Positions 9,384 through 18,679 of a stretch of DNA of 64,000 bases are shown here, piece by piece. Under the pieces are notes generated by a model. It had not been told where the DNA came from. It did not search any database and saw only the letters and a list, made by a program, of their open reading frames with translations. Origin of the DNA: an uncultured bacterium. GTDB taxonomy: Bacteria; Cyanobacteriota; Vampirovibrionia; Gastranaerophilales; Gastranaerophilaceae. The stretch is from assembly GCA_902779645.1 (NCBI GenBank), contig CACZCH010000007.1:124001-188000 (forward strand), written 5' to 3'. Within the stretch, counting starts at the first letter, position 1. The number at the start of each line of letters is the position of its first letter. Made by a program: the position numbers and the translations under genes.

Positions 9384-9719
9384 ATGTTTAACAACATCAA
9401 CGACAACAATTTATTACAACTGAATAATTCAAGCAATATAATTAATATTGCAAACATTCGCTCAAATTTGCAAAAGAGCGGTTATAATACTAATCCCTAT
9501 GTTGATAAAACAGAGATATCAGCTAATGCAATGAAGCTTTTTCAGAGAGATTTGGATATAAAAAAGTTTGCTAAAATAGCTTCTGAAAATCCCGAAGATT
9601 TATCATACTTACAACAAATTCAAGAATTATTTTCTCAAGGAGTAGTTGATCCGTTTGAAGAAGATGTTTTGTCTGAGCTTGTAACAAATTCTAAATTGTG
9701 GGATGACCTAAACGCATAA
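9384..9719 (+). CDS. Conserved hypothetical protein, Asn-rich N-terminus
   Basis: No recognisable family. The predicted protein begins MFNNINDNNLLQLNN and is soluble, mixed-charge and helical, with no membrane segment. I prefer the ATG at 9384 because a GGGGA Shine-Dalgarno lies 4-8 bases upstream; two earlier in-frame ATGs (9345, 9351) lack one and overlap a -10-like TGATAAT. It is 18 bases upstream of a TPR gene on the same strand and may be its operon partner. Confidence 0.6.
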   Translation: MFNNINDNNLLQLNNSSNIINIANIRSNLQKSGYNTNPYVDKTEISANAMKLFQRDLDIKKFAKIASENPEDLSYLQQIQELFSQGVVDPFEEDVLSELVTNSKLWDDLNA

Positions 9720-9737
9720 ATATGATAGAATAATCCT

Positions 9738-10919
9738 ATGGGGTCGTCGGATTATTACATAGCAGATAACTCCGATATGGAGAACAAAAAGTTGGAAGCT
9801 GCCCGTAATCATTATATGAGCGGGGATTATCAGGCTGCTTTAAAGTTATATTTGAGTTTGGTTAATACTAATATATCTTACAAACTTTATCATCGTATTG
9901 CAAAATGTTATTACAAAATGGGTGATATAAAGAATGCTGAAGAAAATTTCCAAAAATCAATCAGCATGGAAAGAGGAGAAAATCCTTCATATATCTATCT
10001 GGGAAATATTGCATACAAAAAAGAAGATTTAAGAAGAGCTATATATAACTGGGCTTGCGCTTTTGCATATAAACCGGAAGATGAGAATGTATGCTTAAAT
10101 TTGGCTACTTCGTATTTTTCTTGCGGGATGAAGTTCCAGTCAATTTTTTACTACGAGAAATATCTTAAATATGCTCAAAACAAAACTAATGCTTATTCTG
10201 CGGTTAAAAAGAGCATAGACGAATATTCAAAAATAGGAAATGAATTCCTTCAAAAAGCTAAGTTCTCCATTTCAAGAAAAGATAACAAGACTGCTATTGA
10301 GTTTTTGACTTTTGCTTATAAAAATATGCCGACAAATTATGATATTAACTTTATGCTTGGAACGGCATATTTGGCAGAAAACGATAATATGCACGCAATG
10401 ATTTATTTAAAACAAGCATACTGTATAAATAAAAACTCTTTGGAAGTCCTGCAAATGCTGACTTCTGTATTTATTAATCTTGGTGATTATACTGCTGCTT
10501 ATTGTGCTATGAGGAGAATTTTACCACTCGTAATTAATGATCAGGAAGAGTATTTGACCACAATGAAGGTTATAAAAGAGTTAAATTCAACATTTGATGA
10601 ACACAGCTATATCGGGCATAAAGAATGGGGAGATAATTATTTTAGGGAAAATAATTTCCATTTTGCGCTGTTTGAATATGAAAACTGTATTTTGTTAAAT
10701 GAAGGCATGCAAGAAGAATTATCCGACAAAATATCAAGACTCCAAATGTTTATTAATCCTGAGCAAAATCTTGTTAAATCAAATATGGAAAAAGCTTCTG
10801 CTCTTTATAAAAACGGAGAGACAAAAGAAGCAAACAAATATTTTTCCAAAGTAATGCTTTTTGCAGAACCAGAATCATCTGAGTATAAGACGGCAAAATC
10901 GAGATTGGCGAGTGTTTAA
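9738..10919 (+). CDS. TPR-repeat protein
   Basis: A 393-residue protein made largely of TPR hairpins. Repeats are seen at about residues 18-50 (ARNHYMSGDYQAALKLYLSL), 52-85, 86-120 and 210-270, with the A-x-x-x-Y/G-x-x-A pattern. There is no signal peptide or membrane segment. The ATG is directly preceded by a -10-like TAGAAT (9726-9731) and has no Shine-Dalgarno, so the transcript may be leaderless or translated by coupling from the gene 18 bases upstream. It overlaps the following YkgJ-type gene by 8 bases. It is probably a scaffold; partner unknown. Confidence 0.8.
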   Translation: MGSSDYYIADNSDMENKKLEAARNHYMSGDYQAALKLYLSLVNTNISYKLYHRIAKCYYKMGDIKNAEENFQKSISMERGENPSYIYLGNIAYKKEDLRRAIYNWACAFAYKPEDENVCLNLATSYFSCGMKFQSIFYYEKYLKYAQNKTNAYSAVKKSIDEYSKIGNEFLQKAKFSISRKDNKTAIEFLTFAYKNMPTNYDINFMLGTAYLAENDNMHAMIYLKQAYCINKNSLEVLQMLTSVFINLGDYTAAYCAMRRILPLVINDQEEYLTTMKVIKELNSTFDEHSYIGHKEWGDNYFRENNFHFALFEYENCILLNEGMQEELSDKISRLQMFINPEQNLVKSNMEKASALYKNGETKEANKYFSKVMLFAEPESSEYKTAKSRLASV

Positions 10920-11331
10920 GAGTATTTATAAAAAAATAAAAAAATGGTTTTATTTGTATATTCTGCACAAAAAATATTACAGAACCGGTTCTTGTAATGC
11001 CTGCGGAAGATGCTGCCAAAAGATTTATGTTAAGCATAAAAAGGTTATTCAAACAGAATCAGAGTTTGAACGACTTAAAAAAATGCATTCCTTTTATACT
11101 TATTTAAAAGTTGTAGGAAAAGATGAAACAGGGCTTGTTTTTGAGTGTGAAAATTTAGACAAAGAAACTTGTAAATGTAAAATACATAAAAAACGCCCCG
11201 GAATATGCAGAAGATATCCTCAGGAAGAACTGTTCGGTATGGGCGGAACACTTGCAGAGAATTGCGGATATAAGTTAGAACCAATAGAAAGTTTCGAAGA
11301 GGTATTTGAAAAAATTCAGAAAAGAAAATAA
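10912..11331 (+). CDS. YkgJ-family Cys-cluster (Zn/Fe-chelating) protein
   Basis: Small protein with the YkgJ/CxxCxxCC signature: GSCNACGRCCQK near residue 30, and later ETCKCKIHKKRPGICRRYP and ENCGYKLEP. These provide eight or more cysteines that could bind a metal or Fe-S centre. The likely start is GTG at 10912, inside the end of the TPR gene (8-base overlap). A longer frame from 10861 would duplicate coding sequence of the TPR gene and is unlikely. Biochemical role is not established for most members of this family. Confidence 0.8.
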   Translation: MFKSIYKKIKKWFYLYILHKKYYRTGSCNACGRCCQKIYVKHKKVIQTESEFERLKKMHSFYTYLKVVGKDETGLVFECENLDKETCKCKIHKKRPGICRRYPQEELFGMGGTLAENCGYKLEPIESFEEVFEKIQKRK

Positions 11332-11332
11332 A

Positions 11333-11674
11333 TTACGTTTCTTCGCGTTCTTCTGTTCTTCCACGTTCGGTTTGCGCAGATGACCAGAGTTCTTTAAGTT
11401 TATCTTTTATGCCGATTCTTCCGAACCATTTATATACAAATCGCTCTTCATAACCCAGACCGCCGTTAATTTTTGCACAGTCGTTTAAAGTAAAAACAGC
11501 TTCAGATATTGATATTCTTACAAAAAAATGAGGCATAGGATATTTTGTTAAATCCAACCAAATTTTTAGATTATTATATTTAGCAATATTAGCGGTTCTG
11601 ACGTTGTGTGCATCAGATTGCTCCTGTATTATAAAATTCTTTAAACTGTCTTCTAAATCTTTAAAAGTAGCCAT
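11333..11674 (-). CDS. Conserved hypothetical protein, 113 residues
   Basis: Unrecognised soluble protein. Visible features are an aromatic middle section (LKIWLDLTKYPMPHFFVRIS), GGLGYEERFVYKWF and a charged tail rich in Arg, Glu and Thr. It has a good Shine-Dalgarno (AAGGAT) before its ATG and starts 7 bases after the PFL-family gene, so the two form an operon. Its strict adjacency suggests a linked function, but none can be assigned. Confidence 0.7.
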   Translation of the reverse strand: MATFKDLEDSLKNFIIQEQSDAHNVRTANIAKYNNLKIWLDLTKYPMPHFFVRISISEAVFTLNDCAKINGGLGYEERFVYKWFGRIGIKDKLKELWSSAQTERGRTEEREET

Positions 11675-11681
11675 ATTATCC

Positions 11682-13049
11682 TTAATTATTTAAACTGTGT
11701 ATAGGCGCGGGGATTCTTCCGCCTCGCATAACAAAATTTTCAGATGAAAGGTTATTAACTTTCATTATCGGAGCTTCTCCAAGGAGTCCTCCAAATACTA
11801 TTTTATCACCAATTGTTTTATTTGGTGCAGGAATAATTCTAACAGCGGTAGTTTTTTTGTTAATCATTCCTATTGCCATCTCGTCGGCAATCATTCCTGC
11901 AATTGTTGAAACAGGTGTATCGCCGGGGATAGCAATCATGTCAAGTCCAACCGAACATACACATGTCATAGCTTCCAGTTTGTCAAAAGTAAGAAAACCC
12001 TTAGTCGCAGCTTCTATCATACCTGCATCCTCAGAAACAGGAATGAATGCACCTGAAAGCCCTCCGACATAAGAACTTGCCATTATACCACCTTTTTTAA
12101 CGGCGTCGTTTAGCATAGCAAGGGCAGCTGTTGTACCGTGAGCGCCGGCATGCTCTAGTCCCATAGCCTGAAATATCTGTGCTACGCTGTCCCCTATCTC
12201 AGGAGTCGGCGCGAGAGATAAGTCTACTACTCCAAACGGAACATCAAGCATTTTTGCAAGCCTTCTTCCGATAAGTTCACCTGTACCTGTAATTTTATAA
12301 GCGGTTTGTTTAATCGTGTTGGATAAAACGCCCAAATCAGCGTTTTTATCTAAATCCAATATTGCAGCTCTTACAACTCCGGGGCCCGAAACGCCTATGT
12401 TTAAAGCGCACTCCGGCTCTCCGTATCCCGAATATGCTCCTGCCATAAATGGATTATCTCCGACAGAATTACAGAATACAACGAGCTTTGCAGAACCAAT
12501 TCCGTCTCTGTCTGCTGTTAATTCTGCAGATTTTTTAATGGTATCTGCCATTTTTAAAACGGCATCCATATTAATACCGGCTTTTGAAGTCCCGACATTT
12601 ACGGAAGAACAAAGTCTCTCAGTTGAAGCCAGTGCCTCAGGGATGGAATTAATAAGAGCAGTATCGCCTATTGTAAAACCTTTTTCTACAAGTGCGGAAA
12701 AACCTCCTATAAAATCTATACCCAGATTTTTAGCACAATTATCAAGAGTTTTTGCTATTTTTACGTAATCTTTTTCCTTGCAAGCCTCTCCAACCAGAGA
12801 AATGGGGGTGACTGCTATTCTTTTATTAACAATCGGAATAGAATAATCATTCTCTATTTCATTTGCATATTTAACAAGATTTGAAGCGTATTTATCCAGC
12901 TTAGATTTAATTTTATCGCATACAATATTAACATCTTCAGACAAGCAGTCTCTCAAACTGACAGAAAGCGTCACAGTTCTTACGTCAAAATTGTGAAGCT
13001 TAATCATGTTAATAGTTTCTAATATCAAGTTTTCATCAAATATAGTCAT
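11682..13049 (-). CDS. PFL-family protein, UPF0210 (DUF711)
   Basis: Typical UPF0210/DUF711 protein of 455 residues. Family hallmarks are an N-terminal [11 protein letters not shown], a central [19 protein letters not shown], a late [20 protein letters not shown] and [17 protein letters not shown]. The fold is related to the pyruvate-formate-lyase/ribonucleotide-reductase barrel, but no glycyl-radical loop is visible. In many bacteria it follows a small ACT-domain protein (UPF0237); that partner is absent here, and a 113-residue unknown follows instead. Function of the family is unknown. Confidence 0.92.
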   Translation of the reverse strand: MTIFDENLILETINMIKLHNFDVRTVTLSVSLRDCLSEDVNIVCDKIKSKLDKYASNLVKYANEIENDYSIPIVNKRIAVTPISLVGEACKEKDYVKIAKTLDNCAKNLGIDFIGGFSALVEKGFTIGDTALINSIPEALASTERLCSSVNVGTSKAGINMDAVLKMADTIKKSAELTADRDGIGSAKLVVFCNSVGDNPFMAGAYSGYGEPECALNIGVSGPGVVRAAILDLDKNADLGVLSNTIKQTAYKITGTGELIGRRLAKMLDVPFGVVDLSLAPTPEIGDSVAQIFQAMGLEHAGAHGTTAALAMLNDAVKKGGIMASSYVGGLSGAFIPVSEDAGMIEAATKGFLTFDKLEAMTCVCSVGLDMIAIPGDTPVSTIAGMIADEMAIGMINKKTTAVRIIPAPNKTIGDKIVFGGLLGEAPIMKVNNLSSENFVMRGGRIPAPIHSLNN

Positions 13050-13088
13050 TAATTTTAGTATATCATATATTGTAAATTAATAAACATA

Positions 13089-13116
13089 CAAAAAAGAACC
13101 CCGCACCGGCGGGGTT
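13089..13116 (-). terminator. Rho-independent terminator (minus strand)
   Basis: Read on the minus strand: AACCCCGC, loop CGGT, GCGGGGTT, then C and six T. It ends transcripts coming from the secreted HExxH protein gene at 13239-13802. Confidence 0.9.
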
Positions 13117-13238
13117 GATTAAGTTGATTGGGGTAATTTAGGGAACTAAACGGCTAAGAAACTTAGCAGTTCAGTTCTTGTACTTATATATGATTTAGTA
13201 TTAATAAAAATCCTCAGTGTTTATTTAATGTTTGCTGA

Positions 13239-13802
13239 TTAGTTTAAGCCTAATTGAGCTCTGTAAAAACCGCTTGATGCAATTTTGCTTTGGATAATGT
13301 TGTTATTAGCATCTGATGCTAAGTACATACCGCTTAATTTATCAAGTCTTCTTGTAAGCTTTGTATCAGGATAAGTTTTTGATGCAACTTTTAATCTTGT
13401 CCAAGTTGCTGCTTCTTTTTGAGTAGCGATTGTTTCTTCTTCCAAATCGGCTATTCTTTTTACGTGCATGCTTTCGTGTGCAACCAAGCAGGCAATTTGT
13501 TCAACAGGAGCGTTTCTGTATATAGAGTTAATCATGATAACTCTTGTGCCGTAGTTGTTGTATGTGCTTATTGCGTATGCTTTGCTTGCGTTGTATGTAT
13601 AAGATGTTAAATCATCAAAAGAAACTCTGATTGCATGTTTTTGCAAGTTTCTTAATACATCTGTTTCACCGGCTTGTTCCAGTAATGTGATTGCTGCTAC
13701 AATTTTTGAATCATTTGAAAAATCTGATGCTCTGTAAGCGAATGCCGCTTGATTCAGCGTTAATAAAACGAATGCCGCAAATAATACTACTACTTTTTTC
13801 AT
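13239..13802 (-). CDS. Secreted protein with HExxH motif, possible small zinc metallopeptidase
   Basis: Sec signal peptide MKKVVVLFAAFVLLTLNQ followed by AAFA and a likely cleavage before YRASDF. The mature part is about 165 residues. It contains QIACLVAHESMHVKR, a match to HExxH, then EEET about 10 residues later, which could supply the third zinc ligand. The start is the ATG at 13802 with AGGAG upstream; a longer open frame to 13907 is not supported. The spacing resembles compact zincins, but no family is recognised, so peptidase activity is inference. The leader has a duplicated 12-base element that includes the Shine-Dalgarno. Confidence 0.7.
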   Translation of the reverse strand: MKKVVVLFAAFVLLTLNQAAFAYRASDFSNDSKIVAAITLLEQAGETDVLRNLQKHAIRVSFDDLTSYTYNASKAYAISTYNNYGTRVIMINSIYRNAPVEQIACLVAHESMHVKRIADLEEETIATQKEAATWTRLKVASKTYPDTKLTRRLDKLSGMYLASDANNNIIQSKIASSGFYRAQLGLN

Positions 13803-13811
13803 ACTGAGACT

Positions 13812-13844
13812 CCTAATCAACTTGTATTTTTTCCTAATCAACTT
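13812..13844 (-). repeat. Duplicated 12-bp leader element overlapping the ribosome-binding site
   Basis: CCTAATCAACTT occurs at 13812-13823 and 13833-13844, exactly 21 bases (two helical turns) apart. On the minus strand it reads AAGTTGATTAGG, and the proximal copy forms the Shine-Dalgarno of the secreted protein. Similar TTGATTAAGTTGATTGGGG lies at 13114-13132 next to the terminator. Confidence 0.6.
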
Positions 13845-13936
13845 CGATACTTGTCTCTTCGGCACATTCTGAAAAAACTTTACAGTGTTGGTTAATTCTT
13901 GTAACAAATGTTTACAATTGGTGGGCTGACAACAGC

Positions 13937-13981
13937 AAAACGCTTGCTATATAGTGTTTCGGCTGTATAGCGTTTTTTTAA
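13937..13981. terminator. Hairpin with T-run between divergent-looking genes
   Basis: AAAACGCT near 13937 can pair with AGCGTTTT near 13969, with additional pairing of the CTATA/TATAG segments, followed on the plus strand by TTTTTTTAA. It could end TspO transcripts on the minus strand or a short plus-strand RNA. Which one it serves cannot be told. Confidence 0.45.
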
Positions 13982-14063
13982 CGATTTGTTAAGAGAAGTC
14001 AATAAAATACATGCGATTTTACAAAACTTAATAATTAGATAAAATACATCTAAAAACAGAGTT

Positions 14064-14453
14064 TTAGTTAAGTCTTAAAAACTGAATGTTTAAATAAAAT
14101 GCAAAAATTATCCAGCATAAATAAGGTAAAAGAATTGTTCCGGCTAATTTTGAAATAGAAAAGAATTTGTAAATCATCAAAATTAGAGTTATGCACATAA
14201 TTAAAATTACAAAAAGTGCAATATTTATTTTGTGTAGTAAAAAGAAAATCGGACTCCAAAGAAGATTAAAAATCATGTGTATAATAAGGTATACATAACC
14301 GTTTGTTTTATCTTTTTTGGAAGGAGTAATTGCGTAAATTATAATCGATGTTAAAATCACCCCGTAAAGGATTATCCATACAGGGGTAAAAATCCAAGCA
14401 GGCGGTTGTAAAAATGGTTTTGTTAAACTGTTATACCAAACTGAATCATACAT
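14064..14453 (-). CDS. tspO: TspO/MBR-family membrane protein
   Basis: Five-helix membrane protein of the TspO/peripheral benzodiazepine receptor family, which binds porphyrins. Signature elements are WYNSLTKPFLQPPAWIFTPV at residues 7-26, NLLWSPIFFLLHKIN near residues 64-78 and LLPYLCWIIFAFYLN near 109-123. At 129 residues it is slightly shorter than usual, lacking most of the first helix. Tetrapyrrole transport or degradation roles are known for the family; the role in a non-photosynthetic host is open. Confidence 0.9.
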   Translation of the reverse strand: MYDSVWYNSLTKPFLQPPAWIFTPVWIILYGVILTSIIIYAITPSKKDKTNGYVYLIIHMIFNLLWSPIFFLLHKINIALFVILIMCITLILMIYKFFSISKLAGTILLPYLCWIIFAFYLNIQFLRLN

Positions 14454-14507
14454 AATAATATTCTTTTTCGTTTGGTAAAAACTGTCTATTGTTCAGTTGG
14501 ACAAATC

Positions 14508-15878
14508 TTATTGTGCAACAACTTCAAACAAAGCATTAACTACATCAGGATCCCATTTTATACCTGATTCTTCTTTTATTATTTGAAGAGCTTGTTCTTT
14601 AGTCATAGCATTTCTGTAAGAGCGGTCGGAAGTCATTGCTGTATAAGCGTCTGCGACAGCAATAATTCTTGAACCGAACGGGATAGAATTACCCTTCAAG
14701 CCTTCCGGCTCACCGCCTCCGTCCCAGCGTTCTTTGTGATAATGAATATATGGTATAACTTCGGATAGGAAGTTTATGTTCATAAGCAAATTAACACCTA
14801 CGTTGGGGTGATTTTGCAATTTTTCCCATTCTTCTTTTGATAATTTGCCTTGCTTTGAAAGCAAAGATTCAGGCAAAGTGATTTTACCTATATTCTGCAA
14901 TAAACCTGCATAATATACTAAATCAGTAGTTTTTTCGTTTAATCCTAAATTTGCACAAAGTTTTTTAGCTAAGTCAGCAGTATTTTGCGAATGAGCAACT
15001 TTGTACTGGCCTTTTTCGTCAACTGCTTTTGCAAGTTTTTCAACAAAGGCTTGCTGTTGTGTACCTAAGTCACCAATTAATGCTGTAAGTTCTGCTCTTT
15101 GGTGTTGTAGAACTTTTTCTGAGATTTGTTCATCAATTATGCAAAGCTCAGTCTGTTCTATTGCTTGTTGAAGATGCATAGATGTGCCAAAAAGACATCC
15201 TATTGCCTCTACAAGTTGTGAGTATGCTCTTTTTAATGTCTTTTCTTTGTAGTTTTCTATAACAATTACACCTACAACGTAAGCGTTATTATGAATAGGG
15301 AATACAGCCAAAGATTTTACGTCAAATTCTTTTAACTCATATTTTGGAGCAAAATTGTCAATATTGGAAACATCTTTTACTTGAACTTTTTTCAAATTTT
15401 TATAAGCTTCAACTACAATTGATTTATCATCATCTGCATAGCCTAATCTCTTTGCATACATGTCTTCATCAAAATTTACGGAAGAACCAACTAAACCAAG
15501 AAGCTTGTTTTCAAGATTCAAACCTTTTGTATAATCTTGTGTAAGATATATATGGCACGCATCAACATCAAGAATTTGAGTCAATGTTTTAGCAATTGAA
15601 TTATAAATTACGTACTCGTCTTGAGAGCTGAAACCTAAAACACATAATGTATTATCGAGAGAATAAATTGAAATGAGCTCCTTTAATTGAGAGCGGAGTC
15701 TTTCTCTCTTGTCTTTAACATCTTTACCAATCTTGTTTGCTAAATCTTCAGAGATTAAATATTCAGATACGAAGTCGCCTAAATTGAGTGCGAAAATTTC
15801 TTCAAGCGGATCTTCTTCCATAAATTCCATTGTTCTTCCGAAGAGTGATGCGCCTAATTCTTCTTCTCTATCTGTCAT
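14508..15878 (-). CDS. GAF plus degenerate HD-GYP domain protein
   Basis: About residues 60-240 form a GAF-like sensor region (DVDACHIYLTQ, SLAVFPIHNNAYVVGVIVIE). Residues 285-456 align with the HD-GYP cyclic-di-GMP phosphodiesterase domain: AHSQNTADLAKKL, LLQNIGKITLPESLL, NHPNVGVNLL, HYHKERWDGGGEPEGL and IAVADAYTAMTSDRSYR. The canonical HD pair is QN here (HDIGK becomes QNIGK) and the GYP triplet is GEP. Remaining histidines are conserved. Loss of the HD metal ligands suggests it cannot hydrolyse c-di-GMP and may act as a receptor or a scaffold (inference). Cytoplasmic; no membrane segment seen. Confidence 0.85.
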   Translation of the reverse strand: MTDREEELGASLFGRTMEFMEEDPLEEIFALNLGDFVSEYLISEDLANKIGKDVKDKRERLRSQLKELISIYSLDNTLCVLGFSSQDEYVIYNSIAKTLTQILDVDACHIYLTQDYTKGLNLENKLLGLVGSSVNFDEDMYAKRLGYADDDKSIVVEAYKNLKKVQVKDVSNIDNFAPKYELKEFDVKSLAVFPIHNNAYVVGVIVIENYKEKTLKRAYSQLVEAIGCLFGTSMHLQQAIEQTELCIIDEQISEKVLQHQRAELTALIGDLGTQQQAFVEKLAKAVDEKGQYKVAHSQNTADLAKKLCANLGLNEKTTDLVYYAGLLQNIGKITLPESLLSKQGKLSKEEWEKLQNHPNVGVNLLMNINFLSEVIPYIHYHKERWDGGGEPEGLKGNSIPFGSRIIAVADAYTAMTSDRSYRNAMTKEQALQIIKEESGIKWDPDVVNALFEVVAQ

Positions 15879-16100
15879 AATATTCCTTCCTAAAATTATA
15901 ATTAAAGTTTTTTAACTTTCTACAATTTATATAACGGCACAAATTTTAAAAACTTTAATAATTTTTACAAAAATTATACTTTAGTTGTAGATTTATCATA
16001 CTTTTATAGGCAAGGGGTAAATATAATAAGGGTTTAATAACCTTTACATAACTTAATGTTGTGTTACATTTCAAGAAAAAAAAGAAGCACCATCCTTATA

Positions 16101-17246
16101 TTATATTAATTCCGTTATATTATCTCTTGTTACAACGGCATCGTAGTTTTTGTAGCCGAGAATATTTTCGATATCGTTTGAGTGTGAGCCTACTATTCTT
16201 CTGCATTCGGCAGAACTGTAATTAGCCATGCCTCGAGCGAATTCTACGTTATTTTCATCCATAATAGAGATTACTTCGCCTTGCTTAAATTCATTTACAA
16301 CATTAACAATCCCGATTGGAAGAAGACTTGAGAACTGTTCCAGTATTGCTTTTTTAGCTCCTTCGTTAACTACAAGACCGCCGAATATGTTTGTAGCGTA
16401 TCCTATCCAGCGTTTTTTATCAGCAAGACTGCCTTTGGCAGGAAGGAACATTGTGCCTAGTTCTTCACCTTCAAAGATTTTGTGGATTACATAAGGTATT
16501 TTGCCGTTAGCAATAAGAACTTTTCCGCCGAATCTTGTAACGAGTTTTGCGGCTTCAAGTTTTGTGCGCATTCCGCCTCGTCCGCCTTCTGAGGCGTCTG
16601 TACCAAGAGCCATAATCTCTTCTGTTACTGTTTCTACTTCTTTTATAAGTTCTGCATCAGGGTTTTCTTTTGGATTTGCAGTATACAAACCGTCTATATC
16701 GGTTAGGAGAACCAGCAAATCTGCATCAAGTTCGCTTGCGACAAGAGCTGAAAGTTTGTCATTATCCGAGAAATTGACTTTTATGCCTGCATTAACAGAA
16801 CCTGATTGGATTGGAGTTACGGTATCATTTTGGTTAATTATCGGTACAACTCCGAATTCAAGAATTTTATTCATTGTTGTACGAAGGCTCAGGTATTTGT
16901 GACGCAATGAAAAATCGTCTTCCGTCAAAAGAATTTGTGCAATCGGAATGTCGTAAACACCGAATCCGCTTTCGTAGAATGACATCAAACGGCTTTGTCC
17001 GATTGCTGCGCATGCTTGTTTAACACCTTCATCAGCTGTTGAGTCAAGGTTAAGTTTTTTCTTGCCTAAACCCACAGCACCGCTTGTTACGAGGATAACC
17101 TCTTTGCCCTTTTTAACGAGTTTAGAGATATCTTCTATAAACGAATATATTCTGGAGAGGGCTACTTCACCGTCCTCGTTTCTGATAATATTAGTTCCAA
17201 GTTTTATAACAATTCTTTTTGCTTTTATAAACTCTTCTCTTTGCAT
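16101..17246 (-). CDS. proB: Glutamate 5-kinase with PUA domain
   Basis: First enzyme of proline synthesis: phosphorylates glutamate to gamma-glutamyl phosphate. The amino-acid-kinase domain begins IVIKLGTNI and has VTSGAVGLGKKKL, IINQNDTV, NFSDNDKLSALVA, LLTDIDGLY and GGRGGMRTKLEAA. A PUA domain follows from about residue 280 (GGLVVNEGAKKAIL). Length of 381 is usual for ProB-PUA. A GAGGG Shine-Dalgarno precedes the ATG. proA is not adjacent. Confidence 0.96.
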   Translation of the reverse strand: MQREEFIKAKRIVIKLGTNIIRNEDGEVALSRIYSFIEDISKLVKKGKEVILVTSGAVGLGKKKLNLDSTADEGVKQACAAIGQSRLMSFYESGFGVYDIPIAQILLTEDDFSLRHKYLSLRTTMNKILEFGVVPIINQNDTVTPIQSGSVNAGIKVNFSDNDKLSALVASELDADLLVLLTDIDGLYTANPKENPDAELIKEVETVTEEIMALGTDASEGGRGGMRTKLEAAKLVTRFGGKVLIANGKIPYVIHKIFEGEELGTMFLPAKGSLADKKRWIGYATNIFGGLVVNEGAKKAILEQFSSLLPIGIVNVVNEFKQGEVISIMDENNVEFARGMANYSSAECRRIVGSHSNDIENILGYKNYDAVVTRDNITELI

Positions 17247-17380
17247 TTTTCCCTCTTTAAGTAATAAGTTTAGTGTTATGGTATAATTATACCACGAATT
17301 ATAAAGGATTTAGGAGTAAAGTATTTTGAAATTTGCAGTGTGTATCATAATATACGAAATACTACAAAAAAGAGTTTGAT

Positions 17381-18010
17381 ATGGATTTAGGGAAAATAAA
17401 GCAAGATTTATCAGAAATAAAGTGTACAAGTTTTGGGATTTCTATTCCTGAGCTTAGAAAATACGCAAAAAAGATTGCGCAGAATTATAAAGAGTTTGCA
17501 GAAATTAATGACAATTCGACTTTTGAGCTCAGAATGTTACATGCTTTTGTCTTAGGTTACGCAAAAGACGATATTAAAACTCTGCTCAGGTATTTCAAGC
17601 GTTTTGTCCCTTATGTTAATGACTGGGCGGTAAATGATTCTTTGTGTCAGAATTTTAGAATCTCAAGAAAATATCCGAAAGAAGTTTGGGATTTTTTAAT
17701 GAAATATAAAGATTCAAAAAAAGAGTTTGAAAACCGAATAGTTGCAGTTATATTACTTTCTCACTATCTTAATGATGAATATATAGACAGAGTAATTGAT
17801 GTTTTGGATGGCTTAAATACGGATGATTATTATTCCCAGATGGGAGTTGCATGGGCATTTGCAACGATCATGGGGTTTTATCCCGAAAAATGTTTGAGTT
17901 ATTTGAACTCAAAAGAATGTCATTTGAATTCAATAACACGAAAAAAGACATATCAAAAAATAAGAGAATCATTAAGAGTGCCGGATGAAATTAAAAAATT
18001 ATTCAAATAG
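17381..18010 (+). CDS. AlkD-like DNA alkylation repair protein
   Basis: All-helical HEAT-like protein of 209 residues matching the DNA alkylation repair (AlkD/AlkC-like) family. Shared features are FGISIPELRKYAKKI, FELRMLHAFVLGYAK, VNDWAVNDSLC and YYSQMGVAWAFATIM. AlkD removes N3/N7-alkylpurines; the WAxND motif that contributes the catalytic Asp appears as WAVND near residue 87. Stand-alone gene; no obvious operon. Confidence 0.85.
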   Translation: MDLGKIKQDLSEIKCTSFGISIPELRKYAKKIAQNYKEFAEINDNSTFELRMLHAFVLGYAKDDIKTLLRYFKRFVPYVNDWAVNDSLCQNFRISRKYPKEVWDFLMKYKDSKKEFENRIVAVILLSHYLNDEYIDRVIDVLDGLNTDDYYSQMGVAWAFATIMGFYPEKCLSYLNSKECHLNSITRKKTYQKIRESLRVPDEIKKLFK

Positions 18011-18087
18011 ATTTCTTTTATCTTTTGTTGACATATCAACTAATTCGCTTTAGAATACAGAGTAATTGTAAATTGGGAGTATAATAC

Positions 18088-18549
18088 ATGATTAATATAA
18101 AAAAAGAGCATTATGTTGATACAATAATTTATTCTGTTGACAGGATAATTAAGGGATTAAAAATAGAATTAAAAAATAAATTGGAAACTTTGAATATCGG
18201 AATTACGGGTGAACAGTTTATCGTGCTTGATACAATATGTGGTACGGAAAATATTTATCAACAACAATTGTCTGAGATTATTATGAAAGATAAGTCAAAT
18301 ACAAACAGAATTCTTAAAATATTGGAACAAAAAGGTTTAATTACAAAAGAATATGGTAATGTGAAAAACAGACTTGTATATTTTTTAAAAGTTACTGATG
18401 AAGGCAGAAAAATTGTTGAAGATAATATGCCTCAAATAAAGCAATTTATAACAGAAATATTTAAGAATATAGATAATAGCGAGATAGAAATACTACACAA
18501 ATTAAGCAGAAAATTTCAGGCTGATTTATCAGAAGTTAATAATTTATAG
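18088..18549 (+). CDS. MarR-family transcriptional regulator
   Basis: 153-residue winged-helix regulator. The MarR core is visible: ITGEQFIVLDTIC, QQQLSEIIMKDKSNTNRILKILEQKG and the wing YGNVKNRLVYFLKVTDEGRK. Flanking N- and C-terminal helices would make the dimer interface. It stands alone between the AlkD-like and HEAT genes, so target genes are not suggested by context. Confidence 0.9.
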   Translation: MINIKKEHYVDTIIYSVDRIIKGLKIELKNKLETLNIGITGEQFIVLDTICGTENIYQQQLSEIIMKDKSNTNRILKILEQKGLITKEYGNVKNRLVYFLKVTDEGRKIVEDNMPQIKQFITEIFKNIDNSEIEILHKLSRKFQADLSEVNNL

Positions 18550-18679
18550 TAAATTGTTACATAGTGAATCAGAAATTCTTTTGTAAAGAATTGTAAAAAT
18601 CTTTAAAAAAATAGGCAAATTTCATTCTTGATAGGATTTAATAGAAATGAAAAGTGTGTAGTCGAAAGGAATAAATAGT

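Noticed and set aside
11857-12768. Plus-strand ORFs opposite the PFL-family gene
   Set aside because: Shadow frames rich in Ser, Pro and Ile of a well-supported minus-strand gene; no ribosome-binding sites or domain matches.
13239-13907. Longer secreted-protein start at 13907
   Set aside because: The extra 35 residues lie upstream of a perfect Shine-Dalgarno and signal peptide and cover the duplicated leader element.
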